A stretch of DNA of 64,000 bases from Bisporella sp. PMI_857 (Eukaryota > Ascomycota > Leotiomycetes > Helotiales > Helotiaceae). Shown piece after piece: positions 1 through 11,475 of this stretch (position 1 is the stretch's first letter; every line of letters starts with the position of its first letter). The notes beneath the pieces are model-generated. The model was not told the origin of the DNA. It saw only the letters and a program-made list of their open reading frames with translations, and searched no databases. The position numbers and the translations under genes are program-made. The stretch lies in NCBI GenBank assembly GCA_021307315.1, contig JAJSPD010000005.1:620001-684000 (forward strand), read 5' to 3'.

Positions 1-151
1 TTCTGGTGAAGAATGACCTACTCTTTACTAACATGTCTGGTCTTAGAACACTAACTGCTGATATACCTACCGCCGACTTTGCAATTCCGTATGCAGCACC
101 AATGCAGCAGAGGGTGACACCTAGGCTACATCCCATAGCTCCAAAGAATGA
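1..151 (-). CDS. V-ATPase proteolipid subunit c (Vma3-like), partial
   Basis: The minus strand from 151 down to 22 reads as one exon with the motifs [23 protein letters not shown] and VLRPDML, which match the first transmembrane hairpin of the V-ATPase c ring (Vma3: PFFGAIGC, GAAYGTAKSGVGI, VLRPDLL). These proteolipids form the proton-translocating rotor in the vacuolar membrane. The exon follows a TAG acceptor at 152-154 and ends at a GTAGGT donor (21-16), so the gene continues off the left edge. The first coding exon lies further right and I could not fix it; an ATG directly followed by GTGAGT near 291-292 is one candidate. It could be the c or c' paralogue; the VLRPD motif favours Vma3. 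Confidence 0.62.
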
Positions 152-2226
152 CTATTATTTACGTGAATGAGTATGACATACTTAAGAATAGGTCGTCTGC
201 TAGCAACTAGAGGGAAGATACTAACAGCATATACCGGACTATACATTTATTTTAGCCAAAGTTCCAATGCTGTTAAATGTTCAACTCACCATCTTGCAGC
301 ATCGAATGCATCCATTTTGAAGTTCAGGTTCAAGAAACGGATTAATATTTCCTCTGAACAAGGAAGGGATTCTAGTAGATTAGAGATGTAACAAAAAAGA
401 AGTACACAAAGAAGACAATCTCAGTCGCAAAGTTGTAAGTTGATTTAATTATAGATGTTATCCTTCCGTCATAATAGATAATGTTCTGAATAATAAAGAC
501 GCATTTTCTATCTAGCTGGGTAATCTCTATTTTGAGTGCAGCCTGGACAGTGACTTTCTTACTTCTGTTCAGGCAACCATTTCGGAACATAGCGATTGGA
601 GAGTCATCGCCACACAAAGCCTCAATCTCGATGCCATGTCGTCTCTTGTTAAGACTCAAACTATTCTAGGCTGCAGGAACACTCCACGGCCGAAAGACAG
701 CGGCTGGAACATCTTTAGCACGTGAGGTGATCATGTGATGTATCCTGCTCGACTTCTCCATATGCGCCTCATCTCTATATCACTCAAATCTCGTCTTTTA
801 ATACCAATCAAACATGAACTAATCCTTCATGGGTGAAAGAGTTGCTTTCGAAAGCAGAAAATTTCTCGTCAAGACTTAGACAGGCATAGCAATCCAGTGA
901 GCTCGTCCGTGCATAACTGGAGTGCTGGCCTTTTGATTTAATATGATTTTGTTGATTTATCTTTAATATAAATTGCTCCTAAGATAGTGCTTCATGGCCT
1001 TTGAATGCATCGCCGTAAGTAGATGCTAGGTTTTAACACCTTGAATGGTGGTTGAAGTCCAAGCATGAGTCGTTTCAAGAATTGCGCTTCCGACTTGGCA
1101 ACCTCTCTTCACCTCGCTCTCTGAGAGAACACTTTAATACTCGACACAAGAACACTTTGAGTCTGGCTCTGTATCACCTCACATGTATCTCCCAGGAAGC
1201 TTGCATGAGAGTATCTGCTTCTGTATGAAAGGGATTTTCAGCACCTTCACCACACGGGTTTTAATTAACAGAGGCAGAGAGTATACGCTACCCACTGTGC
1301 CATCCTTTGCTGCTCAAGATTTCTCAGCTGCTCAGCTCAATCAATCGAAAAACAATGGCCAATCATATATTCAGTCGAGTTTGTTCACCCATACCTCAGC
1401 CTTGATAGGCAACAAGGGACCTCTTGCATGTCGCAAGTTGGTGTTTCAGATTGTGTGACACGCTTATGCCCTCAAGCTGTTCACGTCTGAGCGTCCACAC
1501 GGCAATTGGTATCTGGGTACGCGACCGGTAAATTTGCATGGTATAGTGGGGATTCTAGTTATTCTATCACCTCTGATTGCGTGGAGGCTGCTAAATACAG
1601 TTTCAGCCTCCAAATTGGTCGTTGAATTTATGTGTGGGGAGTGAAGCCGCGTCAACACCCCTCCCATGTCGTGAAGTTTGGTAGGACATCTCATGCACAC
1701 TTTGCAGACTTGCTAGATTCTATTCTTCTTGTCTTTTGCTTCTACGTACTACATGTATGCTGGCATCTATTCGTTTCTAGGTTCTCTATTATGTTGTCTT
1801 TCTGTTCTTCTTATTGATTTTGGCTGGTCATCATCATTTTCCTTCCTCTTTTCGTAACAGACAGCATATCACGCAACACAACGAAGCGTCAGCAGCATAC
1901 GCTTTGGACGAATTCGATCAGCTGGGATCTACCAAATATATACCATTCGTTTCTAGCTCAGAAGCCACTACATAGTTGAGAAATTAGAGGAACAACCGTC
2001 AGTCTTTAGTATATACATTCTATCAATTACCAGGAGCCATTCAAGAGTCGGCAAATTGAACCTTATTCTCGGACCGCTCCAAAGATTCCTTGCAGAAGCA
2101 CAGCCTCTTCTCTAGATCTGCTATCGCTATTTCGAAACGCCTCTTCATACCTTTTACTCCTATATTCCTATACCCAACGTCTCGTACTCGGAGGGGAAGT
2201 GGTTCTCACGGAAGAAGCGATTAGCC
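152..2226. other. Intergenic, no gene recognised
   Basis: This 2-kb stretch contains only short unrelated reading frames with no recognisable protein family. It should hold the 5' exon and promoter of the V-ATPase proteolipid gene at the left edge and the promoter and 5' leader of the aspartic protease gene at the right. CT-rich leader sequence is visible shortly before 2227. Confidence 0.5.
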
Positions 2227-3720
2227 ATGAGGTTTTACTCAACCTTGGCCATTGCGGCAGGCATATTTTTATCATCTACAAATGCATTATCATTACAGCA
2301 AAAGTCGGACGGACGACCAAAGGTGGTAGGACTTCCGGTACAACGACGGTCTCATCCAGATCCAGTAGCGAGGGATCGAATACGGCGGAGAGGGACAGTA
2401 TCAGCAACACTAGACAATCTAGTAAGTATTATAATCCTTGATATATGAAATATAAATTGATTGTTGTAGGAAACGTTATACTTCGCCAACGTGTCTGTAG
2501 GGACGCCCCCCCAAAGTGTTCGTCTACACATAGATACTGGAAGCAGCGATCTGTGGGTAAATACACCCAAATCTGAAGTCTGCCTATCGGAAGGCGGGCC
2601 CTGTGATTCTTCTGGCTCGTATTCAGCAAATGCATCGTCCACATACTCATATGTTTCAGGCGACTTCAATATCACATATGTAGATGGGAGTGGCGCTTCA
2701 GGAGATTATGTTACAGATGCTTTTTCTATTGGAACAACGTCCTTGAGTAGCTTGCAATTTGGGGTCGGCTACGAAAGCACCTCAATTGAGGGGGTTTTAG
2801 GAATTGGTTATGCAATTAATGAGGTTCAAGTTGGACGGGCTGGGAAGTCCCCATACGACAATCTACCCGCCAAGTTGGTTTCAGAAGGACTAATCCAGTC
2901 GAATGCATACAGCCTTTGGTTGAATGACCTCGATGCAAGTACAGGAAATATCCTTTTTGGTGGTGTTGATACTGCTAAATATGTTGGGTCACTGCGAACA
3001 CTTCCAGTACAAAAAGGTGACAGAAGTGTTTTTGGGGAGTTCTTCATTACATTGACAGGGCTCGCTCTCGATGGGACTACTATTGCTCAGAACCTAAAAC
3101 AGGCTGTTCTCCTAGACTCAGGTAGCTCTCTTACCTATCTTCCAGATACGATAGCAGAAGCAACCTACCAGATGGTCGACGCTCAATACTTTGAAGAGGA
3201 GGGCGTGGCATTCGTTCCATGCACCCTGGCCAGTAGCAATGCTACTCTAGACTTCACGTTTTCGGAGCCTACCATCCAAGTCCCAATGAATGAGCTAGTG
3301 ATTACGGTCACGGCTACGACTGGCAGGCAACTCACATTCACGGACGGAACAGCCGCTTGCCTATTTGGAATCGCACCTGCAGGATCTATGGCTGCTGTGC
3401 TAGGCGACACCTTCATTCGATCTTCGTACCTGGTGTATGACCTGGCCAATAACGAGATCTCGATAGCACAGACCAAATTCAACTCCACAGCGTCGAATAT
3501 TATCGAGATTGGAACTGGAGCAGATTCGGTTCCTGATGCCACCCTGGTCGAGAATAGCGTTACTGCTACAATTGGAATTGGAGTGGCTTCTTCCTCTAGC
3601 AGTGGGATAGCAGGAATTGGCGGAGAGCTTAGTACGGCTAGTGGAGCGGATAGATCTACATCGCCGTCCCTAATTGCATTGATTGCTTCTGGCCTAGGAA
3701 TGCTTCTCATGGTGTGGTAG
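2227..3720 (+). CDS. GPI-anchored aspartic protease (yapsin-like)
   Basis: Exons 2227-2421 and 2470-3720 join in phase 0 to give 481 residues; the 48-bp intron is GTAAGT...TTGTAG. A pepsin-family A1 endopeptidase: the two active-site motifs are DTGSSDLW (Asp about 87) and DSGSSLTYLP (Asp about 281). The start codon at 2227 opens a hydrophobic signal peptide (about residues 1-21), followed by a basic propeptide ending in an Arg-rich stretch (RIRRRG) that could be a Kex2-type processing site. The C-terminus is Ser/Gly-rich and ends in a hydrophobic tail (LIALIASGLGMLLMVW), as expected for a GPI signal, so the enzyme should sit at the plasma membrane or wall like yapsins/OpsB. Substrate is not deducible. 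Confidence 0.9.
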
Positions 3721-4303
3721 AGGTCTACCTAATTTTCAGTAGTTTTTTCTTGTTTATGTGCATGGAAGGAGTTCAATGCATTGCAGGGAGTTCAGGAATC
3801 TTGATAGAACCTTATATTATTATTTGGGAAAGGTGTAATGAAGATGGGCAGCTAGAGGCATCTGCTATGATATCCACAGATAGTTGAATCGAAATACCCA
3901 GAGTGATGTCAATGCTGAGACACTGATCAGATTCTCCTCATCCAGAACTTTATCGCACATTCTTTGACGGGAAGCGACATATCCACGAAGGAAGAGGCAC
4001 GGCTCCCCGTCCAAGCCCCTAATTGAAAGCACATAGTGAAACTCTCCCATCGAAAAACAAACTCCAAGTGTCCCATTGAAGTTTGCATTCCGAGAGTGGC
4101 CCGGCGAAGTTTCAAAACTATCTATGCGTGGAAGAACGGTTGTAGATCGCATAAGCAACATAATTTTATATTTAACCATCGCAGCTTTTATGGACCCATT
4201 TAATTCCCTGGTCCAGCTCGCTTAACCGTTAAGCACACAGAGGGGGAAAGCTTATATATTATACATTATGCAAACCGTGACTCAACCATCTAGCAACCTC
4301 TCT
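3721..4303. other. Intergenic between protease and tRNA gene
   Basis: No coding sequence is recognised. It holds the protease 3' region, a 15-bp perfect palindrome GCTTAACCGTTAAGC at 4220-4234, and an AT-rich TATA-like stretch at about 4252-4263, placed about 45 bp before the tRNA gene where a Pol III upstream TATA element could lie. Confidence 0.5.
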
Positions 4304-4426
4304 GCCCGGCTAGCTCAATCGGTAGAGCGTGAGACTCTTAATCTCAAGGTTGCGGGTTCGGTGAGTAGATCTTGCCTCACTCCCATAAGCTGCAAGCTAA
4401 TAATTGATAGACCCCCGCGTTGGGCT
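4304..4426 (+). tRNA. tRNA-Lys (anticodon CTT), interrupted in the T-loop
   Basis: The two parts 4304-4360 and 4411-4426 together make a perfect 73-nt cloverleaf: acceptor GCCCGGC pairing with GTTGGGC (two G-U), D stem GCTC/GAGC, anticodon stem TGAGA/TCTCA with loop CTCTTAA, five-base variable loop, T stem GCGGG/CCCGC and T-loop TTCGACC, discriminator T. The anticodon CTT reads Lys AAG. There is no intron at the canonical 37/38 position. Instead 50 bp are inserted between T-loop positions 57 and 58, which also splits the B-box promoter (GGTTCG | ACCCC). Whether the locus is transcribed, and how the insert would be removed, is unknown; see the separate entry. Confidence 0.85.
4361..4410 (+). 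other. 50-bp spliceosomal-intron-like insert inside the tRNA
   Basis: The insert begins GTGAGT, contains a CTAAT branch-site match at 4397-4401, and ends TAG with the branch adenosine ten bases before the final G. Length, donor, branch site and acceptor are the same as those of the protein-gene introns in this window. It also contains an inverted GTGAG/CTCAC pair near its 5' end. Its precise removal restores the tRNA. A tRNA-type bulge-helix-bulge intron at this place would be ectopic for a nuclear gene. Confidence 0.7.
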
Positions 4427-4461
4427 CAATTCCCTCCGCAGTGAGCAGTTGCTCTCTTACA

Positions 4462-4476
4462 TTTTTGCCATTTTTT
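4462..4476 (+). terminator. Possible Pol III termination signal
   Basis: A T5 run (4462-4466) and a T6 run (4471-4476) are the first T stretches after the tRNA 3' end, 36-45 bp downstream. That is somewhat farther than usual for a tRNA gene, and no nearer T4 run exists. Confidence 0.35.
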
Positions 4477-6963
4477 ATGTGACTCTTTGCGTGCCTCAGC
4501 AGATGGAACCTAGATCAAATAGTTTTTGGATGGGAAACAACCCCCTTTTTTGGTCTTTGTGGGTTATGTACGAGTGGAGAATCGAGAATCAGAGTCGAGC
4601 TAAGGCAACGTTATTTTGGTGATAGTAGGCCGTTTATGTATGACAACCCTCTAGCACACTGAAAACAAATCATACTGCTCGCTATAGTTTCAGGATCCGA
4701 TCAAGTTTCTACGGGCAGGAATAGTGTCTTGAACAATTGGTAAAGTCTTGTTAGTATCGTTTAATCGGAGCTGAAGGTGTCAAGTCACCAAATTTATTTG
4801 CAATGTACTTGAATCGCTCATATTATTTATCTCTCAATTTTGTTACTATTTCCGTAGATTTCATACCAACATTTAGCCAAATGATGTCTTCAATTTGGAT
4901 AGATCTCGTCTAGCTCATGGATGATGCGTCCGCGGACCAGGTAAGTGGTACATGTTTAAGAAGTCTGGTTCTTATTGGCAAGAAGTCGAGTCACCTGGCC
5001 GATAACGAACCCAGATATGCAAATGACTTGTACAAGGCAAGATATGTCAGTCACTTTCAGGATTCACACGCACCCCTGAAATTTAGGTCGGAAGGCCTAT
5101 TTCAATGTCTTAAAACTTTAAAAGCTAAGAGATGATTGATTAGTGGTCCAAGAGTCAGAGTCTACTGTTCTGAGCAGAGTATGTATTCATCTTTTCTGGA
5201 GATTTCAACTCGAAAGACCCGGCTATCGTAGTAAATAAGTGCATTTGACACGATTAAGGTACGTGCATAGACCTAATCTATGAGTATTCCAATTCTGCAG
5301 CAACTTTCTTTTCGGGCCGCAAAGCTACATCTCATGCAACCCTTCGAACGGGCCGCAGCACGTCAGCTGTCAGCCTCGGGTGGAGAACCAATCTGCAGCA
5401 ACATAATTCAACCTTGTACTGATATTCTGGACCTTCTATTTGTGGCGGCGGATATTTGATATGGATGAATGATATTCGACTTGAAATATCCGTCCTGCCG
5501 TGTGAGCACCACGAGCCAGAAGCTGATCGTATTGATAGGACCGGCCATCAAACAACTCGGGCAGAGTCCGGGCGTTGAAACTCGGCGTCGCTTAGAAGCT
5601 AGGCCCCATTATATAAAGATACTTCTCCTTTTCTCTCTCACTCTTAAGACATACCCGTTACTCATTCAGAGAATATCCCAAGCTATGTGGAGACGTATCG
5701 CCCCCAAAGACCTTGCCTATGTTATTGCTTTCCTCCCTCTCCTCATTTTAGGCATATGTCTTCCCGACTCAATTCTCGAGAAGATCCACCTCTGAGGTTT
5801 GCGCCAAATAGGTTAGGTGATGACCGAATAAGACTGTCTCATATACTGCTCAGTCGCCAAGGTGGACTTGAAGACTCGAGGAGGAACAGTCTTCTGCACC
5901 AATGATTTCGAAACGCTAGATAGGATTCTCAAACGCTTGGGCTCTTCTAGCTATCATATTGCACGCAGAGAACAGCCAATCTTGGTATCTTGTTGGATAG
6001 AGAGGAATCAACATGTAGTATCGATGAGATCCTGCCCTCAAAACACTCAAGTATGGCAAGCAATCGCTAAGGGCGGTTTGCAATTTCGCGAGTTCCAAAG
6101 CCGTTCTTATCTAGAAAGCGGAAGGAACCAGGACTTGCGATCAGATGACTTTCATGGTGGCAATGAGCCAGCACGTGTCAAGATGAGCAAAGTGGACTTC
6201 TAGCAGATACTGCTAGCACATGACCAAGGCAAGGTTTGGAGACAGAGGATCGAATAGGTATTAATGGTTTTGGTTGAATAAGGGTCTCGAGTGAGAAGGA
6301 CTGTTCAAACGGTAGAACCCACGAAGCCTATAAAACTTTTGAGACGGAACATAGGGCCAGCCTCAACATGTCAAGGGCTCTTACATAATATTCGTGTACA
6401 AGATTTTCATATTAAACAGCCTTTACCCTGGAACGTTAAATGAGCTGTCTCTTGCTAAAGCATTTACTTCTGAGTTCAGTAATCTGACGTTGAATGTACT
6501 CTGGCTTGTGACATATTGCAACTAGTCTCGCAATCCAGACAGGGACTTCCGACCACACCCTTTTTGTGACGACTTTAAAGGATAGAAGCAACCAAATGAG
6601 TAGTCTAAGAGAAAAGTGCTTCTTAACATATTTTTGCCCAACGGCATACCTACACTCTGATCCATCACTAAATCGACGATACAGAGTTCATTTCAACCAG
6701 TCTCCAAGAAAGGATCACCTGTAGGACTAGCATATGAATCTGGAGTCTTCTCCAAAAATGGGCACAAGCTACATCAAAACCCATTTAAGTCTCCAGAATA
6801 ACAAGGTAGGTTCCAATGAGTGAATCTGGTTCCACAAGATGCACTTGCATTAGTCTAACGCTAAGCCACATCGAGGGGAATGCGAGGTTGTGCTGTTTCT
6901 CAGCCTTGCCTCAATTACCTTAACTTTTCTGAACCACCAACTTTCTTTGCGACAACTACCAAA
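4477..6963. other. Long intergenic region, no gene recognised
   Basis: About 2.5 kb with short open frames only. A frame near 5684-5794 encodes a short hydrophobic peptide preceded by a TATATAA-like element at about 5610, and another lies at 5862-6203, but neither has recognisable homology or convincing splice signals. The right end serves as the upstream region of the cwc2 gene. Confidence 0.45.
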
Positions 6964-8186
6964 ATGGCTGAGGTCGAAACAGCAACACCTTCTACGTTCG
7001 CACTTCCTGACGAAGCAGAGAGTGGCTCAAATTCTCTCGCCACGATCAACAATGAAGTGGCTGCGCCGGCCGAGAGGAAGGTGAAGAAAATCATCAGGAA
7101 AAAAAAGCGTCCTGCGCGACCTCAAGTAGACCCCTCGACAATGAAATCTGAGCCCCCTCCTCAAACAGGTACAATCTTCAATATCTGGTATAACAAATGG
7201 TCTGGTGGCGATCGGGAAGACAAATATCTTTCGAAGACAGCTGCTGCAGGTAGATGCAACATTGTGAGGGATTCTGGATACACGAAAGCCGACAAGATCA
7301 ATGGAAGCTATTTTTGTTTATTCTTCGCTCGTGGCATATGTCCCAAGGGACAAGAATGCGAGTACCTGCACAGATTACCAGGCATCCACGACATGTTCAA
7401 CCCAAATATAGATGTCTTTGGACGAGATAAGCATGCGGACTACAGAGATGATATGGGAGGTGTGGGCAGTTTCATGAGACAGAATCGCACTATCTATGTC
7501 GGCAGGATACATGTTACAGACGATATTGAGGAAGTAGTGGCGAGACATTTCGCCGAATGGGGTCAAATTGAGCGGAGTAAGTAATCTTTCATCATGTACG
7601 TTGAATCCCGATTGACACTTTCAAAGCTCGTGTTCTCAACACTCGAGGTGTTGCATTCGTCACATATTCAAATGAAGCAAATGCACAATTTGCGAAGGAA
7701 GCGATGGCACATCAATCATTAGACCACAATGAGATCCTGAATGTTCGATGGGCGACAGCAGATCCCAACCCACTAGCGCAAAAGCGAGAGGCACGGAGAA
7801 TTGAAGAACAAGCTGCGGAAGCTGTTCGGCGAGCGCTTCCCGAAGAATTTGTAGCCGAAATCGAAGGTCGTGATCCAGAAGCCAGGAAACGAAAGAGGAT
7901 AGAGGGAGGCTTTGGTTTAGCAGGCTACGAGGCTCCTGATGATGTATATTTCGCAAGGGGCGCAAATGCAGTCAATCCAATTGGAAGACAAGGGTTAGAG
8001 CTGGAGGAGGAGCAGAGATTGATGATTGAGGCAGACCAACAAGAGCAGGCCGAGGCGGAGGAGAATGGCATCTTCTCAAGTAGCACATTGGTGGCTTTGA
8101 GGAATGCTCAAAGCTCAGTCATTGCGAAACCAAAAGCAGCTGTCAAATCAGGCCCACTAGTGGCGTATGATAGCGATAGTGATTAG
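6964..8186 (+). CDS. cwc2: Pre-mRNA-splicing factor Cwc2 (RBM22-related)
   Basis: Exons 6964-7576 and 7627-8186 (50-bp intron GTAAGT...AAAG) encode 390 residues. Cwc2/Ntc40 is an RNA-binding member of the Prp19-associated complex that contacts U6 snRNA and the pre-mRNA in the active spliceosome. Visible in order: acidic N-terminus, Lys/Arg patch (KKIIRKKKRP), the Torus region with NIWYNKW and a CCCH zinc finger (CLFFARGICPKGQECEYLH), then an RRM starting at RTIYVGRI and including the GVAFVTY RNP1 core encoded right after the intron. The C-terminal third is charged and Glu-rich. ATG 6964 was chosen because homologues begin near it and upstream in-frame codons from 6880 are not conserved-looking. 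Confidence 0.93.
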
Positions 8187-8435
8187 GAGGATTGCATTTA
8201 ATACGGGCGTCGTGGAGCATGTGGAAATCAGGGTGTATAAATTTTGCACGGAGAATCAACCCGCACAATTCAGAGAGAGCTCTGACAATGTCCAAAATTG
8301 ATTGCCCGTCTTAATGTTTTACAGGTATACATTGAGAGTTCATATTATTTTTCCACAGCTTTCAAACGTAACAAGTGTGTGCCTAAAGTCTCAAGAATCG
8401 AACACAGCGTAGCGGTCCTTAGTCGCAAGTTTATA

Positions 8436-9395
8436 TTAACTATTAAAGATCCTGGAATACAGCATCTCATGCCTCCCAATCCAAAGATCTATCACTGGCA
8501 CACTCTGTCCCGCATCCTCAATCCGTGTCTCCCACTCCCGTTCCACTACCTCCCTAATTCCATCCTGTACATCCACACTGGCCAACACCTTCTGCGCATG
8601 ATATGGTCCGAACCGTCCCGCTCTGACGGCAGCGGAAATCAATGCTTTTACATGCGCTAGCATGAAGACGTATGCGGTCTGTTGTATGCTCATCCCCACA
8701 ATGCTAGCGATTGCGCCGAAGAGCGGTCCCAAGTGCGCAGATGCGGGGGGAACATCACCTGGCGTAGACGAGGACACAGAACGTAGGACCGTAGAAAAGC
8801 TTCTCAGCCCCTCTAGCTCCCTTGAATTTCCATTTGAGATAGCAGAACTAAACGAGCGTTCCCAGATACTTAGCAGCGCACGCCCCTGCGCAACAGAGGC
8901 CCGCCGACCGACGGTGCACATAATCGCTGCATCCTGCATGTCATCCAGGTCTATGATGGTAGTAGGATTCCGGTACGCGGCGAGCACGAAGGGGAGGGTG
9001 GTAGATGCGTAGGAGGAGAGGGAGAGGGATAGGAAATGCGGGATGGAGATTGAGGCAGGGGAAGTGTGCGCGAGATAGGACTCAAGGCCGCTGCTGAAGG
9101 CGAAGGAACCAAGGGGGAGCGCGGAGTCAGAGAGGAGGAAGAGAAAGTGGTGAGGGGAGGTTGTTAACGGCCCTGCTTTTGTTATTAGAGGCTATAAGGG
9201 CTTAAGAGAAGGTGAGAAGGAAAGATGAGCTATACCTGCACTTGGAAGAAGCTTTGATGGAGAGGTTGAGGTTGCATCGATGCTGGTGCCATTGGTAGTA
9301 TTCAAGCGGGCCTTTGCCTCATGCAGACGCCTTTCCAGATCCTCAATCTCATCTTGGATAGACCGCGACTGAGCGGTATTAGGCTTTGTGCTCAT
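8436..9395 (-). CDS. ureF: Urease accessory protein UreF
   Basis: Exons 9395-9236 and 9172-8436 (63-bp intron) give 298 residues. UreF works with UreD and UreG to load nickel into apo-urease in the cytosol. The family signature LLSDSALPLGSFAFSSGLES sits just after the intron junction; further on come the helix-rich stretch with a conserved Asp-Asp (DLDDMQDAAIM) and the C-terminal helices (GMSIQQTAYVFMLAHVKALISAAVR). The N-terminal exon adds a coiled-coil-like helix (DEIEDLERRLHEAKARL) that bacterial UreF proteins lack. The acceptor was placed at CAG 9173-9175 because only this keeps the frame. Confidence 0.93.
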
Positions 9396-10397
9396 CGAGG
9401 CAACATTTTCTTGAATCTGCGATTTTTACCAGAAGTGCCAAGTTGTCGAGATGAGGTTCAAGGGTCGAGGTTGTCGCAAAGCATACGATTGGCTGCGTTG
9501 CCCCGTTGACAAGAAGCCTGGTTCCTAAGAACAAGGCTCAAACTTAGGATATTTCTTGACATCAAGCATGAGCCTCTCGCCTAAGCCTTTGATATAAGAC
9601 TAAAGCGGATGATTGGTCAAGAGCTTGGGGGTACCAAATATAACCTTACGCAGAGTAAAAGGTAAAGCTTATGTCGACTAAAGTTATGATCCGATGTGGC
9701 GGTGCACAACGGCCGCCTCAGAAGGGAGCATTTTCTCTGGCCAACCACTCTCGATTCTCCAGAAGTAGGAAATGGGAATTGGTTAGTACTGATTCTATGG
9801 ATATGCTCCCTCTTCCCCCGCATGCAGCTCTACCGTATCAAGGTTGTATCAGTGTGACTCAGGTTGTGGAAAGAATAGGCAGACGCAGCATGAGTTTGTG
9901 TTGAGGAGCAACTTGCAAGTGCCTGTATACTCTCTCCTTATGATTTCCTGCGTTATTTCCTCGTTCACAATTTGAATTCATTCATAGATGAATGCTCTGA
10001 AGCTTGGCGCTGTAGTTCTGCTCCATAACGTAAAACTTTTCCCGAAGGCTATGTTTGAATCCACATCAAACTCCAGCAAGTTTCTAGTCGGCGGCGCCTG
10101 TAGCCGCTACTTGACATACAAGGCGGCACAGCACAAACCAGCATCTCACAGCCTGTAGATCTTGGGTCCCCTGTTTTTTTTATACATGCTGTATACTGAG
10201 TCACGGCCCCCAAGGGCAAGGGCTGGCTTAGTTTACGTTGTCAGGGGTTTTTTATATAACATTGATGCATTCCCATACTTGAGATCCTCATTCAAATCCT
10301 ATAATCCTCTTCAGTACCGAGACTATACAAACTTCCGGATCTACAATATAATACATTCCATATACACAAAACCATATACAATCCTTAGTTCGTCAAC
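9396..10397. other. Divergent intergenic region
   Basis: About 1 kb between ureF (leftward) and the MARVEL protein gene (rightward); it must contain both promoters. A TTTTTTTATA stretch near 10172-10181 and another TTTTTTATATAA stretch near 10249 are TATA-like. No gene recognised. Confidence 0.5.
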
Positions 10398-10998
10398 ATG
10401 ATTCTCACACTTGGGATCAGAGGTCTTCAAATCCTCTTCTCGGCTGTTGTTCTTGCACTTTCGGCAGTGCTTGTTGCCCAGTATGGACCCGGCTCAGCAC
10501 CAGCGCTCCTCAAATATGGCGCCTTCTGCGGAGGATGCGCCTTACTGTTTGGCCTTATCGGCGTTGCAGCATGCTTCTTCGACAAGCTCCAGGGCATAAT
10601 AATGCTAGCACTGGATGGTTTGGCCTCTCTATTCCTCGTCGCTGGAGGCATTGTAAGCACTTACCCTTTAAGACCTGGTCTGCTTGCTAATATATTCACC
10701 TCAGGCGTTCGCAGCTACAATTAAAGTGGGAGACTGCGGTGATAAGTCTGTCACTGGCTACTTGTTAGAACACTACAAGACATTTGGTGCCGATCCAAAT
10801 TCAGATAGGTTTAAGACGATCAAGAACGGGAAAATCGAGCTGCTGGGTGGCAAATATCTCGATGACATGAGCAGCCGATGCAGGATGGTTCAAGCAGATA
10901 CTGCACTCTTATGGTTCACTTTCGCCTGCGTCTTGGCTGCAACCATTCTTGGCTCTCTTGGATCAAGGAGAGGTGAAAAGGGCGGATTCATCGTTTAA
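10398..10998 (+). CDS. MARVEL-domain membrane protein (Nce102-like)
   Basis: Exons 10398-10652 and 10705-10998 (52-bp intron GTAAGC...CTCAG with a CTAAT branch site) encode 182 residues. Four hydrophobic segments are visible: about residues 7-28, 37-60, 67-84 and 154-172, with a longer hydrophilic loop carrying Cys residues between the third and fourth. This is the architecture and length of the fungal Nce102/Fhn1 group of the MARVEL superfamily, which organise eisosome (MCC) domains in the plasma membrane. Assignment rests on topology and N-terminal pattern (LGIRGLQILFSAVVLALSA), so orthology to Nce102 itself is uncertain. Confidence 0.75.
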
Positions 10999-11475
10999 GG
11001 GAGATTTCAGAAGTTGTGAATATGACGAATAATGGCCCCCGCGCGGAATGCAGGATTGTAGGGTATGGCTTATGCGGTGAAAAGGAGTTCGTGGAGTAAA
11101 TCACAATAATCAAATGCCATGATGTGATTTCCCTTTTTTTCGTTTGTTTTTGAACATTACTCGAAATTTATTTGCTTTTAGGATCAGGATCTTTGGTGGG
11201 ATGTCATCATGTTCGGGTTAAGATACTGGTATTTGAAGAGGGCTGGTTACTTCTCTCAAATTTACCCAGAACAGCACTTTCCCATGAATACAGAATAAAT
11301 ATCATATAGGAAGTCAGTAAAGTGCGATTTTGGTACCATGTATTATATACTTTGCTACCAATCTAAACTAGGACTGGATCAACAAGCCTGGAATGTGAAT
11401 TCTGCGATACGAATCATGGAAGACACCAACACGGAGAAAAGTGGATAATCCGTAACTCCCCTTGCCACGAACACA
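10999..11475. other. Convergent 3' region
   Basis: Tail-to-tail spacer between the MARVEL gene and the dehydrogenase-like gene. It is AT-rich and shows nothing beyond expected 3' untranslated sequence. Confidence 0.5.

Noticed and set aside
5469..6203. Short frames with a hydrophobic peptide and a TATA-like box
   Set aside because: No homology, and splicing that would unite them is not evident.
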